DNA of 23,532 bases from a virus. The stretch is taken from IMG/VR virus record IMGVR_UViG_3300032163_000106, positions 1-23,532 of that record. One strand, given 5' to 3'. The position numbers were made by a program, and so were the translations under genes. The notes beneath the pieces were generated by a model that saw only the letters and a list, made by a program, of their open reading frames with translations, was not told where the DNA came from and searched no databases. Shown here piece by piece: positions 1 to 6,580 of the stretch. Within the stretch, counting starts at the first letter, position 1; each line of letters opens with the position of its first letter.

Positions 1-1
1 A

Positions 2-406
2 AAAGGACTCTCAAACAAGCAGATTGCTGACATCTTCAACAACATTCCGAAAGCTCTAGTCAAAGCCGATAGCGCCGAGCCAAAGAGCATTGACGAGCTC
101 AAACTCTACGGCATCAACGTAATGGGTGTTGAGAAGGGTGCCGACAGCGTCAGACAGGGCATACAATACGTTCAAGCCCAGCGCATCTCTGTCACGAAGC
201 GCAGTCTTAACATCATCAAAGAATACCGCAACTATATGTGGAAAACTGACAAAGATGGCAACATCATCAACGAGCCAGACCATCTATATTCTCACTCGAT
301 GGATGCTGTCAGATACGGCCTGGAGACCCTACGTGACACCACAGCGAAAGATAAGCAGGTTAAGAATATACTGGCTCAAATACAGACGCGCGGCGAGCAT
401 TGGTAG
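2..406 (+). CDS. terL: Terminase large subunit, C-terminal part (partial)
   Basis: This is the 3' end of the packaging motor gene; the frame is open from the left edge and the ATPase half lies outside the window. Terminase translocates DNA into the prohead through the portal and cuts concatemers with its C-terminal RNase H-like nuclease. The visible 134 residues match that nuclease domain: the segment VKADSAEPKSIDEL carries the second acidic motif (D..EP), and HSMDAVRYGLETL is the typical final motif with its metal-binding Asp. Between them is the usual basic strand-helix stretch (QRISVTKRSLNIIKEY). The portal gene follows directly, as is normal. An internal ATG at 122 lies in the middle of the domain and is not the true start. 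Confidence 0.88.
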   Translation, partial: KGLSNKQIADIFNNIPKALVKADSAEPKSIDELKLYGINVMGVEKGADSVRQGIQYVQAQRISVTKRSLNIIKEYRNYMWKTDKDGNIINEPDHLYSHSMDAVRYGLETLRDTTAKDKQVKNILAQIQTRGEHW

Positions 407-451
407 TATCCATCCTTGACATTGTTGCTTGATAGTTTGATGATAGAATCA

Positions 452-2296
452 ATGACAAAAAAGAAACTCATCAATGAAGTCGTTGACCAATATAAGGCCT
501 CGCGCAAAGTAGTCGAGCCGTTGATTGATAGACGCAAACAGCATCTAGAACTCTACACAGGTAATTTTTCGTCTTCTAGTGGCTCACGAGTTGAGAATGC
601 TGACAACATCTCTAGCCACGTGCCCTACGTCAAAACGCTACTTGACAACACTCACCCGCTTTTAACAGCTAAACTGCCAGAGAGCAAAGTATCGCCACGT
701 AACACAACGAAGTATTACACCAATGCCAAGTTAATGAACGCGTTAGTTGATTATACGTTTGACGCTAACAACTTTCAATTGAAGTTCTTGTCGAATCAAA
801 AAGAATCAATGCTCAATGGCGACCACTTCACTAAAGTTGTCTGGTCACCGGACACTGCTAAAAATCATCCACTCTTAACTTCGATTGATGCCAACAACAT
901 CAGTGTTCACGTCAACAAACTTGACTTAGAAGATGAGTGGCCAATGTTCTGCCGGCGCGAGATGTCAAAAAAGCAGATGAAAGAGGAGACCGGTTGGGAC
1001 AAAGAGATGATTTCAAGTCTTGCTCGCTCAAAGCTTGGCACCAAATCGTATCGCAGAACACAGATGATAAAGTTAGGTCTAGCGTCGGCTGAAGATTACA
1101 AGTCAGGTGATGAGCCAGAAGACGATTTGTATGAGGTTGTTGAGCGCTGGGGTATGATGGACTTCAAAGGCGGCGATTCAAAGATGGGCTGTGTTGTTGT
1201 CGCCAACGAAGAACAAATCTTAAATCCTGACCCGTATTACAAAGACCAAGAGCCCTACGAGAGCCCATTTGCTAACAACGTAATGCCGTTTGCACAACTC
1301 TCCTACGACCCACTGCCGTATTCTTTTTATTCAATGTCTTTCATTGACCCAATTGCTGATTTGCAGATAGAACTCAACGATTTAGAGAATATGAAGAAGT
1401 CGAATTATTACCGCCGAAATAACCCGCCTATAATAGTAGACAAAAACGCTGATGTTGACATTACTTCTCTGCGCTTCTTGTCAGGTTTGCCCTGGATTGT
1501 TAGTGGTGGTGAAAAGTCTGTTGCTCCTTACATCTTGCCCGACTTGTCTGTTTCGATTGATGCTACTCAAATGATGATTAGACGGACAATGCAGAACGTT
1601 ACCGGCTCACAAGACATCTTGATGACAGCGCCAGAGGCACAGCCACAAGGCGCGAATAGAGTGAACTCTGCAGCTCACGCGCAACTCTTGTCGCAGCAGA
1701 TTAAGACACGCTTTATGCCACAAGCAGTTTTGATTGATAAATACATTGAGCGCATCGGCAAACTCTTAATCAACTTGTGGCAAGACGAGAAGTATTGGGT
1801 TGGGATGAAAGGTAATGAGGTTGCTATCGCTATTGCTGATGATGAGGGCAACAACTCACAAACTAAAATTAAGATGCAAGATATTCAAGGTGAGTTGGAT
1901 TTTATTGTCACTTCAGCTACTTCAATTGCAATGCCTGACCAAGCGCTAGTAACACAAGCAGTCAACCTGCGTCAGCTTTATGCTCAAGACCCAACAAAAA
2001 ATATGGAAGAATTAGATAGAGTGATATTTGATAAAAGTGGCTTTGACTACAACAAGATTCAGAAGCCAAAAGCTTCATATCTGCCCCAACTGCAACAGAA
2101 ACTTGAGCAGTTGATAACGATTGCCAAGCAGCCGGACTTTAAGAAGATGCCGCCAGTTGAGCAGCAAAAGATAATGCAAGGGATTCAGCAGATACAGCAA
2201 CAGATTCAAGAGTTGAGCAAAGGCCAAGCCGGCGGTGAGCCGACACAGCCAGAACAGACAGCGCAGGGTCAGCAGTTACAACCACAAGGAGCTTGA
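452..2296 (+). CDS. Portal protein (head-tail connector, P22/SU10-like)
   Basis: The portal forms the dodecameric ring at the head vertex, docks terminase and nucleates assembly. Position after terL, the length of about 614 residues and the content fit. The N-terminal part has the typical stem entry (SSHVPYVKTLLDNTHPLLTA), the middle has long helices around LQIELNDLENMKKSNYYRRNNPP, and later come TGSQDILMTAPE and the helical QLLSQQIKTRFMPQAVLIDK of large portals. The C-terminus is Gln/Pro-rich (QQIQQQIQELSKGQ), resembling the barrel or tail of P22-type portals. The frame is open from a TTG at 416, and ATGs occur at 440 and 452. None has a strong Shine-Dalgarno sequence. I chose 452 because MTKKKLINEVVDQY begins a normal amphipathic helix, but 440 is possible. 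Confidence 0.85.
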   Translation: MTKKKLINEVVDQYKASRKVVEPLIDRRKQHLELYTGNFSSSSGSRVENADNISSHVPYVKTLLDNTHPLLTAKLPESKVSPRNTTKYYTNAKLMNALVDYTFDANNFQLKFLSNQKESMLNGDHFTKVVWSPDTAKNHPLLTSIDANNISVHVNKLDLEDEWPMFCRREMSKKQMKEETGWDKEMISSLARSKLGTKSYRRTQMIKLGLASAEDYKSGDEPEDDLYEVVERWGMMDFKGGDSKMGCVVVANEEQILNPDPYYKDQEPYESPFANNVMPFAQLSYDPLPYSFYSMSFIDPIADLQIELNDLENMKKSNYYRRNNPPIIVDKNADVDITSLRFLSGLPWIVSGGEKSVAPYILPDLSVSIDATQMMIRRTMQNVTGSQDILMTAPEAQPQGANRVNSAAHAQLLSQQIKTRFMPQAVLIDKYIERIGKLLINLWQDEKYWVGMKGNEVAIAIADDEGNNSQTKIKMQDIQGELDFIVTSATSIAMPDQALVTQAVNLRQLYAQDPTKNMEELDRVIFDKSGFDYNKIQKPKASYLPQLQQKLEQLITIAKQPDFKKMPPVEQQKIMQGIQQIQQQIQELSKGQAGGEPTQPEQTAQGQQLQPQGA

Positions 2297-2562
2297 TGGA
2301 GAGTGAAGAAATAAAACAAGCTGACGAATACCGGCGCAAGATAGAAAACACGCTAAAAGAGCGCGCCATTAAAGTCAAAGCATTTTTCAATTCTGATGGC
2401 TTCAAGATAATTCAAGAGGACTTCGTTGCTGACAGCAAAAGATTAACGACAGAGTTGCTTGATGCAACCGATTTAGTCGAAGTCCAACGTCTGCAAGCAG
2501 AAATAAAAGCATTGCAGAAGTTCTTTGACAAGATTGCGCATTACGGGTCAATTAAGACTTAA
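2296..2562 (+). CDS. Small charged coiled-coil protein between portal and scaffold
   Basis: An 88-residue protein starting at ATG 2296, overlapping the portal stop by one base (TGATG). AAGGA at 2286-2290 is the ribosome binding site; an in-frame TTG at 2293 is unlikely to be used. The sequence is almost entirely charged helix (IKQADEYRRKIENTLKERAI, then VEVQRLQAEIKALQKFFDKI) with coiled-coil heptads in the last third. Small helical proteins are common at this position in podovirus head modules, and a role in head assembly or scaffolding is inferred from position only. No enzymatic motif or membrane segment is visible. Confidence 0.75.
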   Translation: MESEEIKQADEYRRKIENTLKERAIKVKAFFNSDGFKIIQEDFVADSKRLTTELLDATDLVEVQRLQAEIKALQKFFDKIAHYGSIKT

Positions 2563-2668
2563 CGATAGGTGGTATGACTGCTTAGAGTAGTTTCACCCCA
2601 CCTATTGCTAGTTCTTAATCACGTGCTTAGCCCTCACGTCCAACAAAGGGGCATTAGATTGGAGAACA
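2563..2668 (+). other. 106-base gap with two hairpins before the scaffold gene
   Basis: This is an unusually long gap for this block. ATAGGTGG at 2565-2572 is the exact complement of CCACCTAT at 2598-2605 (8-bp stem, 25-base loop). A second stem pairs ACGTG (2621-2625) with CACGT (2635-2639) around a 9-base loop. Neither is followed by a T-run, so they do not look like intrinsic terminators. No promoter is evident. GGAGA at 2660-2664 serves the next gene. Confidence 0.5.
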
Positions 2669-3436
2669 ATGGCAGATGAAGTAGCGGCTCAAAACAATGA
2701 CGTTGCCGACCAGCCGCAGGCAGTCAAAAGTGATGACACACTTGATAGCTTCTTGGGTGAAGCCGATGCAGTTGATAAACAGGGCGAAACACCCGATTTA
2801 TCACCTGAAGCGAAAGAAGCCAAGAAGGAGAGAGATTTTGAAGCAGGGATGCACAAGTTCCGCGATGAAGCTAAACGTTTGAAAGCTGAAAACGCAGAAT
2901 TGAAAGCAAAACTGCCTCCACCTCTAGCGGGGCAAGAGGGTGAGAGGGTGGGTCAGCCCGACCTAGCAAATGACCCGGGCGTTAAGATTCTTCGCGGTAT
3001 TATCCGAGAAGAAGTTGATAGCGCCATAGCTCCAGTGGCAGAATCCACCAGGGAGGAGAGAGAGGCAAAAGTTTGGACTGACTTTCAATCGAAAGAACAC
3101 GTCAACGCTCTTTTGCCACAGATTCAAGAAACATACGCCAGTATGTCCAAGAGTGGAAATCTGGCAAACGATTTGGAGAACGCTCGCTTGATAACGGTTG
3201 GTAGGTTTCATAAAGAGATTACAAGAGCTGCTGCTGAAGTTGGCGAAGAAGCTGGCTTTGCCGGCAGAACACTGAAACAATCTCAAGCTGGAATAACTTC
3301 ACGGCCTGCTGATGCAGGTGCGAAGGACGACTTTGCTGCTAGATACAAAAGCGGCACGGCAACTACCGAAGAAATCAAAGAGCGGATGGACGAGGTCGAA
3401 CAAATCGAAAAAGAAGAAAGAAATAATGCAATATAG
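2669..3436 (+). CDS. Probable scaffolding protein
   Basis: A 255-residue, highly charged, mostly helical protein directly upstream of the capsid gene, which is the classical scaffold position. The N-terminus is acidic and disordered (VAAQNNDVADQPQAVKSDD). A coiled coil follows at about residues 48-81 (KEAKKERDFEAGMHKFRDEA, then KRLKAENAELKAK). The middle is helical (VKILRGIIREEVDSAIAPVA). The end is a charged helix (EEIKERMDEVEQIEKEER). This matches scaffolds that coat the inside of the prohead and bind the shell through the C-terminal helix. A Pro/Gly island at residues 83-97 (PPPLAGQEGERVGQ) interrupts the coiled coil and looks foreign. GGAGAACA precedes the ATG. Function is inferred from composition and position; sequence conservation is low in this family. 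Confidence 0.75.
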   Translation: MADEVAAQNNDVADQPQAVKSDDTLDSFLGEADAVDKQGETPDLSPEAKEAKKERDFEAGMHKFRDEAKRLKAENAELKAKLPPPLAGQEGERVGQPDLANDPGVKILRGIIREEVDSAIAPVAESTREEREAKVWTDFQSKEHVNALLPQIQETYASMSKSGNLANDLENARLITVGRFHKEITRAAAEVGEEAGFAGRTLKQSQAGITSRPADAGAKDDFAARYKSGTATTEEIKERMDEVEQIEKEERNNAI

Positions 3437-3443
3437 GACATCT

Positions 3444-3477
3444 CGGCGTCAACGCTAGACACAGAACTAGCTTGCCG
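3444..3477 (+). other. Compound hairpin between scaffold and capsid genes
   Basis: CGGC (3444-3447) pairs with GCCG (3474-3477), and GCTAG (3454-3458) pairs with CTAGC (3467-3471) closing an 8-base loop; AA (3451-3452) can also pair with TT (3472-3473). The result is a bulged hairpin entirely within the 73-base intergenic gap. No T-run follows, so a terminator is unlikely; RNA stability, processing or ribosome spacing are possible roles. Confidence 0.4.
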
Positions 3478-3489
3478 TAAATTACGATG

Positions 3490-3506
3490 AGTCCTTAAAA
3501 AGGACT
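3490..3506 (+). promoter_or_regulatory. Hairpin enclosing the capsid ribosome binding site
   Basis: AGTCCTT (3490-3496) is the exact reverse complement of AAGGACT (3500-3506), with a 3-base AAA loop. The 3' arm contains the Shine-Dalgarno AAGGA (3500-3504), five bases before the capsid ATG at 3510. When folded, the stem hides the ribosome binding site of what should be the most highly made protein. The base pairing is seen directly; translational control is inferred. Confidence 0.5.
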
Positions 3507-3509
3507 TAT

Positions 3510-4385
3510 ATGGGTTTTGGAACAAACCAGATGAACACAGGCGTGCTTTCGGGCGCAGTCTTTGTTCCTGAAAACTGGTCGTCCAAGATTGAACTTGCAC
3601 GAGAATCGAATAAAGTTATGGCTGGACTTATAAATAGACGTGATTCAGATGGAGCCGCAGGTGGCTCAATTGTCCACGTTCCGTTTGTGTCCAACCTAAC
3701 GACATCTTCAATTGCTTCTGGCGGGACAGCAAACTTTCAGATGCCTCAAGAGGCAACCGTTGCGGTTAATTTGAACCGTTACTGGGAATCCTCTGTGATG
3801 ATTGAAGATAGACTATCAGTGCAATCCAAGTATGACTTGGTTCCGCAGTATCAAGGTAAAATTGCCGAAGCTTTGGATAAATTGGTTGAAACCGATTTGA
3901 CCGGGCTTTACTCATCCGCTTCGCAGCTTGTTGGTGGCGGTTCAGTTGCAATTACTGAAGCTAACATTGTTAGAGCAGAGCAGTATTTGAACGATGCAAA
4001 CGCACCGCTAGCTGACAGACATTTAGTTGTTTGCCCGGCTGGTATGGCGAATATGGTTCAAATATCACGCTACACCGATTACCAGACGACTGGTGAAAAG
4101 GTTGCTCCACAAGTTGGTGGCAATAATGGCCTAGTAGGCCGCGTCAACACTTTTGATGTTCATATGACTACGAACATCTTAGGTCCGGCGTCTACTGGCA
4201 CCGTGATACATCACAACCTCGCTTTTCACAAAGATTTCGCTACTCTGATAATGCAGAAGCAAATCACCGTGAAACGTGAGGAGCGGCCATCATACTTTGG
4301 CACAGCTTACATCGCGACAGCACTTTGGGGCTTCGCCTTGCTTCGCCAAGACCACGTGGTTGATGTTCAGTCGAAAGACAACTAA
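3510..4385 (+). CDS. Major capsid protein (HK97 fold, P22 coat-like)
   Basis: A 291-residue protein that would form the head shell. The order (after the scaffold, before small head proteins) and sequence fit HK97-fold coat proteins of podoviruses. MNTGVLSGAVFVPENWSSKI is an N-arm, followed by the spine helix (ARESNKVMAGLINRR) and the E-loop-like strand (VPFVSNLTTSSIASGGTANF). EALDKLVETDLTGLYSS is another helix, and VSPAG-like LVVCPAGMANMVQIS belongs to the A-domain. The ending strand is ALWGFALLRQDHVVDVQS, typical of this family. The start at ATG 3510 has AAGGA five bases upstream, inside a hairpin. Flanking gaps of 73 and 85 bases are long for this genome and both contain hairpins. Confidence 0.87.
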   Translation: MGFGTNQMNTGVLSGAVFVPENWSSKIELARESNKVMAGLINRRDSDGAAGGSIVHVPFVSNLTTSSIASGGTANFQMPQEATVAVNLNRYWESSVMIEDRLSVQSKYDLVPQYQGKIAEALDKLVETDLTGLYSSASQLVGGGSVAITEANIVRAEQYLNDANAPLADRHLVVCPAGMANMVQISRYTDYQTTGEKVAPQVGGNNGLVGRVNTFDVHMTTNILGPASTGTVIHHNLAFHKDFATLIMQKQITVKREERPSYFGTAYIATALWGFALLRQDHVVDVQSKDN

Positions 4386-4412
4386 AAATATATTGAATAA
4401 GATTCGGCGCTT

Positions 4413-4442
4413 GTGGGTTGGCGTGTCAACAGAACAGCCCAC
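4413..4442 (+). other. Hairpin after the capsid gene
   Basis: GTGGGTTG (4413-4420) pairs with CAGCCCAC (4435-4442) with one G-T wobble: an 8-bp stem and 14-base loop in the 85-base gap downstream of the capsid gene. It is followed by TTCG rather than a T-run, so it is a poor intrinsic terminator. It could protect the capsid mRNA 3' end or lower read-through. Confidence 0.45.
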
Positions 4443-4470
4443 TTCGTAATGAGATGTTTGGAAAGGTTTT

Positions 4471-5046
4471 ATGGTAGGAAAAGAGAACTTTATCAAGAAG
4501 TTACAGCGTGAGAACGCTGAAATGAAAGCCGAGTTAGCAGAGCAGAAAACAATGCCAACGCCGCCACCGGTTGAACGTGTCATTGTAGATGATTACAGGG
4601 ACAAACCCTACACAATTGTCTACGGCCGGACTAACAACTGGACGAGTGAAACACTGCCGCTGCGTGATGGCTTTCAAAAGTTGATTGATTATTACTCTCA
4701 ATTCGACTTGTCAACAAACAGAAATGTCCCACGTGAGATTTCAGACACGCAAGCAAACTCTGAATCAGTGAATAGTATCACCGTGTTTGCTCGCAAGATT
4801 GTCCGGGACAAGCGACAGAAAAAAGAGGTTTCATTGATACGCGATATGCCTCTTTGGCTGGCGGTTGACAGCGTAGTCCAGCAGGGACAGCAAGTTGAGC
4901 TCATCAGCAAAGAGGAGTTTGACGAGTGGTATAAAGAGGAAGAAATCAAGGACTTAAAAGCTGACCGCTCAACGCGTGAGATTATCCGCAAAGAGCGAAT
5001 CAGGAAGCAGATGTTAGAAGAAGAAATAGCTAAAGTTAAGGAGTAA
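4471..5046 (+). CDS. Unknown head-module protein with terminal coiled coils
   Basis: 191 residues, not recognised. The N-terminal 25 residues form a charged helix (FIKKLQRENAEMKAELAEQK), followed by a Pro patch (TPPPVERV). The middle contains YRDKPYTIVYGRTNNWTSET and VPREISDTQANSESVNSITV. The C-terminal 45 residues are a long charged helix (RSTREIIRKERIRKQMLEEE). GGAAAGG at 4459-4465 sets the ATG at 4471. It sits between the capsid gene and a small beta-rich protein, so a structural or head-completion role is likely from position, but no domain proves it. No membrane segment or catalytic motif is seen. Confidence 0.75.
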   Translation: MVGKENFIKKLQRENAEMKAELAEQKTMPTPPPVERVIVDDYRDKPYTIVYGRTNNWTSETLPLRDGFQKLIDYYSQFDLSTNRNVPREISDTQANSESVNSITVFARKIVRDKRQKKEVSLIRDMPLWLAVDSVVQQGQQVELISKEEFDEWYKEEEIKDLKADRSTREIIRKERIRKQMLEEEIAKVKE

Positions 5047-5047
5047 A

Positions 5048-5314
5048 ATGTCAATGCAATCGAACAATTACAAACATCTGACGGTTGCTGGAACTTATCC
5101 TCTAGCTGCAAATAGTTGTTCGCTAGAAGCAGTTCTTGTCAATACTGCCGCTGGCAGCAGCACAATTACGGTGACCGAGGGAACATCGGCTCAAGTGATT
5201 GCAGTCATTGATTCGACTGCTGTTCACAAACACGATTTCGACTTAACAAATCTAGATGGTTTGCGAGTTGTGATTGCTGGCGGCAACCCTGATGTGACGG
5301 TTATTTTCCAGTAA
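5048..5314 (+). CDS. Small beta-rich virion protein, possible head decoration
   Basis: 88 residues starting one base after the previous stop, with AAGGAG at 5038-5043. The sequence alternates short hydrophobic and Thr/Ser/Val strands: HLTVAGTYPLAANSCSLEAV, then VNTAAGSSTITVTEGTSAQV, DFDLTNLDGLRVVIAG and PDVTVIFQ. This pattern is seen in small beta-sandwich phage proteins encoded near the capsid gene that are often annotated as hypothetical or decoration-like. The fold is inferred from the strand pattern; binding to the shell is a guess from location. Confidence 0.7.
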   Translation: MSMQSNNYKHLTVAGTYPLAANSCSLEAVLVNTAAGSSTITVTEGTSAQVIAVIDSTAVHKHDFDLTNLDGLRVVIAGGNPDVTVIFQ

Positions 5315-5315
5315 G

Positions 5316-5873
5316 ATGTCGGACGAGAAGACCACAATTAAGGGCTTGGAGAGGACTTTAGTCAAAACAAAAGTTGACCAGGTTTTCCAAGTTCTTACAT
5401 TGCGCTGTTCTCACTGCGGCCACAAAGACGACTACAAAGATAACGAGTTCGGCGAAAGCAAAGGCAAGAAGACTTTCATTTGTAATAGTTGCCACGAAGA
5501 AAACACAGAGTTTCATCAGACGCGCAAGCCGGTAACTAAAACTCAAGTAGCTGAAATCCTTTCAAATGAAGTTGCTTGGAAGTGCAAGACTTGCGGCAAG
5601 ATTTACAAGAAGCCACAACTCTGTTGCAACAAAATATCAATGGAAGCGATTGGCAAAGATGATATTCACTTGCTGGATAGGCAGCGCCGGCCAAGCAAAG
5701 ATGAACCCTACCTCGGTTATATGTGCGATGGCTGTAAGACAATTTATCGCTCACCCTGCATCTGCTGTTCCGGTTCGATGATGTTCAAAGGTATGGTTTA
5801 TCCCAAGCCAACAATTGAGCAAATAGGGAAATTAAATGCACTCAATGTGCCAATAATAGGAGTAGTCCAATGA
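5316..5873 (+). CDS. Protein with three zinc-ribbon-like Cys clusters
   Basis: 185 residues with three successive paired-cysteine knuckles. Cluster 1 is C31-x2-C34 with C56-x2-C59 (RCSHCGHKD and ICNSCHEE). Cluster 2 is C90-x2-C93 with C103-C104 (KCKTCGKIYKKPQLCC). Cluster 3 is C137-x2-C140 with C148/C150/C151 (MCDGCKTIYRSPCICC). Clusters 2 and 3 look like repeats of one unit. Such ribbons bind zinc and often nucleic acid or protein. The C-terminus (PTIEQIGKLNALNVPIIGVV) is a separate small hydrophobic segment. The gene sits between head proteins and the adaptor and overlaps the next gene by ATGA, so it belongs to the late operon. Its role is unknown: a virion component, an assembly factor or a late transcription factor are all possible. 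The ribosome binding site is weak. Confidence 0.78.
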   Translation: MSDEKTTIKGLERTLVKTKVDQVFQVLTLRCSHCGHKDDYKDNEFGESKGKKTFICNSCHEENTEFHQTRKPVTKTQVAEILSNEVAWKCKTCGKIYKKPQLCCNKISMEAIGKDDIHLLDRQRRPSKDEPYLGYMCDGCKTIYRSPCICCSGSMMFKGMVYPKPTIEQIGKLNALNVPIIGVVQ

Positions 5874-6580
5874 AAGATTTACAAACAATTCAATCTAGCG
5901 TTATTGCAAGAGCTAAAATTGACCCGTCAGATACGACTTCTATCGGCTTGATTCTGTCTGATGCCAATGATGCCATTGGAATTGTCGCCGCACAGATGAG
6001 TTTTGAGGAACTTTGGCGCTCTGCCAGTATTTCTTTGGCTCTGGCTGATGGCGACAAGCTTTATTCATTGGCGGCTGATGTGGATAAAATAGAAACGGTT
6101 GGCATTTCAGCACCAACTAACTTTGCAAAGCAACTCATCAATGTTCCAAGAAAAAACATCTTAAATATCACTTTGCAGAAGACAATCGGTGGCACATCAA
6201 CACCAACTTACTGGTATCTAGCTATGCCGACAATTGATTCAGTGACTAACACTGAAACTAAAAACATCTCTTTTGATTTGATGCCAGACCAAGCATATAC
6301 AATTCTCTACACTTATAAGGCCTACGCGCCGCTACTGGCTGCTCCTACAAGCTTTCCGTTCTTTGACCCTAACTACCACTACATTATTGAATACTATTGC
6401 TTGTGGCGCTACGCAGAACGCAACCCTGACCCGACACTCTCTCCTGATTATTTCAGAGGCGAGTGGGAAAATGGCGTCAAAGAGCTAGTGTCGAACTACA
6501 AAATGAAGACAATTGACGCTGTGCCAATCGGGACGCCAATAATTTCAAAGGGAAACGCACCAATTAGCTGGAGGCCTTAA
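5870..6580 (+). CDS. Head-tail adaptor-like protein (podovirus SU10-type)
   Basis: 236 residues starting in an ATGA overlap, with TAGGAG at 5858-5862. Residues 1-50 form two helices (LILSDANDAIGIVAAQMSFE, ELWRSAS), then come strands with a typical adaptor pattern (DKLYSLAADVDKIETV) and a later helical part ending YHYIIEYYCLWRYAERNPDP and YFRGEWENGVKELVSNYK. The pattern of N-terminal helix pair, beta insert with YTY-type strands and C-terminal helices with a WRxAxRxxD-like stretch is that of adaptor proteins sitting beneath the portal in podoviruses. Position directly before the nozzle-like gene supports this. Identification is by pattern, not by a strict motif. Confidence 0.6.
   Translation: MKDLQTIQSSVIARAKIDPSDTTSIGLILSDANDAIGIVAAQMSFEELWRSASISLALADGDKLYSLAADVDKIETVGISAPTNFAKQLINVPRKNILNITLQKTIGGTSTPTYWYLAMPTIDSVTNTETKNISFDLMPDQAYTILYTYKAYAPLLAAPTSFPFFDPNYHYIIEYYCLWRYAERNPDPTLSPDYFRGEWENGVKELVSNYKMKTIDAVPIGTPIISKGNAPISWRP

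Noticed and set aside
416-444. TTGACA at 416-421 with GATGAT at 439-444 as a portal promoter giving a leaderless mRNA from 452
   Set aside because: The -10 matches only 4 of 6 and the site sits in a continuous late operon; kept only as a remote possibility since the portal lacks a clear ribosome binding site.
3283-3600. Minus-strand frame across the scaffold-capsid gap
   Set aside because: No promoter or ribosome binding site on that strand, and it is opposite two well-supported genes and the gap hairpins.
4413-4442. Intrinsic terminator after the capsid gene
   Set aside because: The stem is reasonable but no T-run follows, and the downstream genes have no visible promoter, so full termination is unlikely.
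4698-5111. 137-residue minus-strand open frame
   Set aside because: It lies opposite a charged helical gene with a good plus-strand ribosome binding site; the Ser/Leu-rich product is typical of antisense shadow frames.
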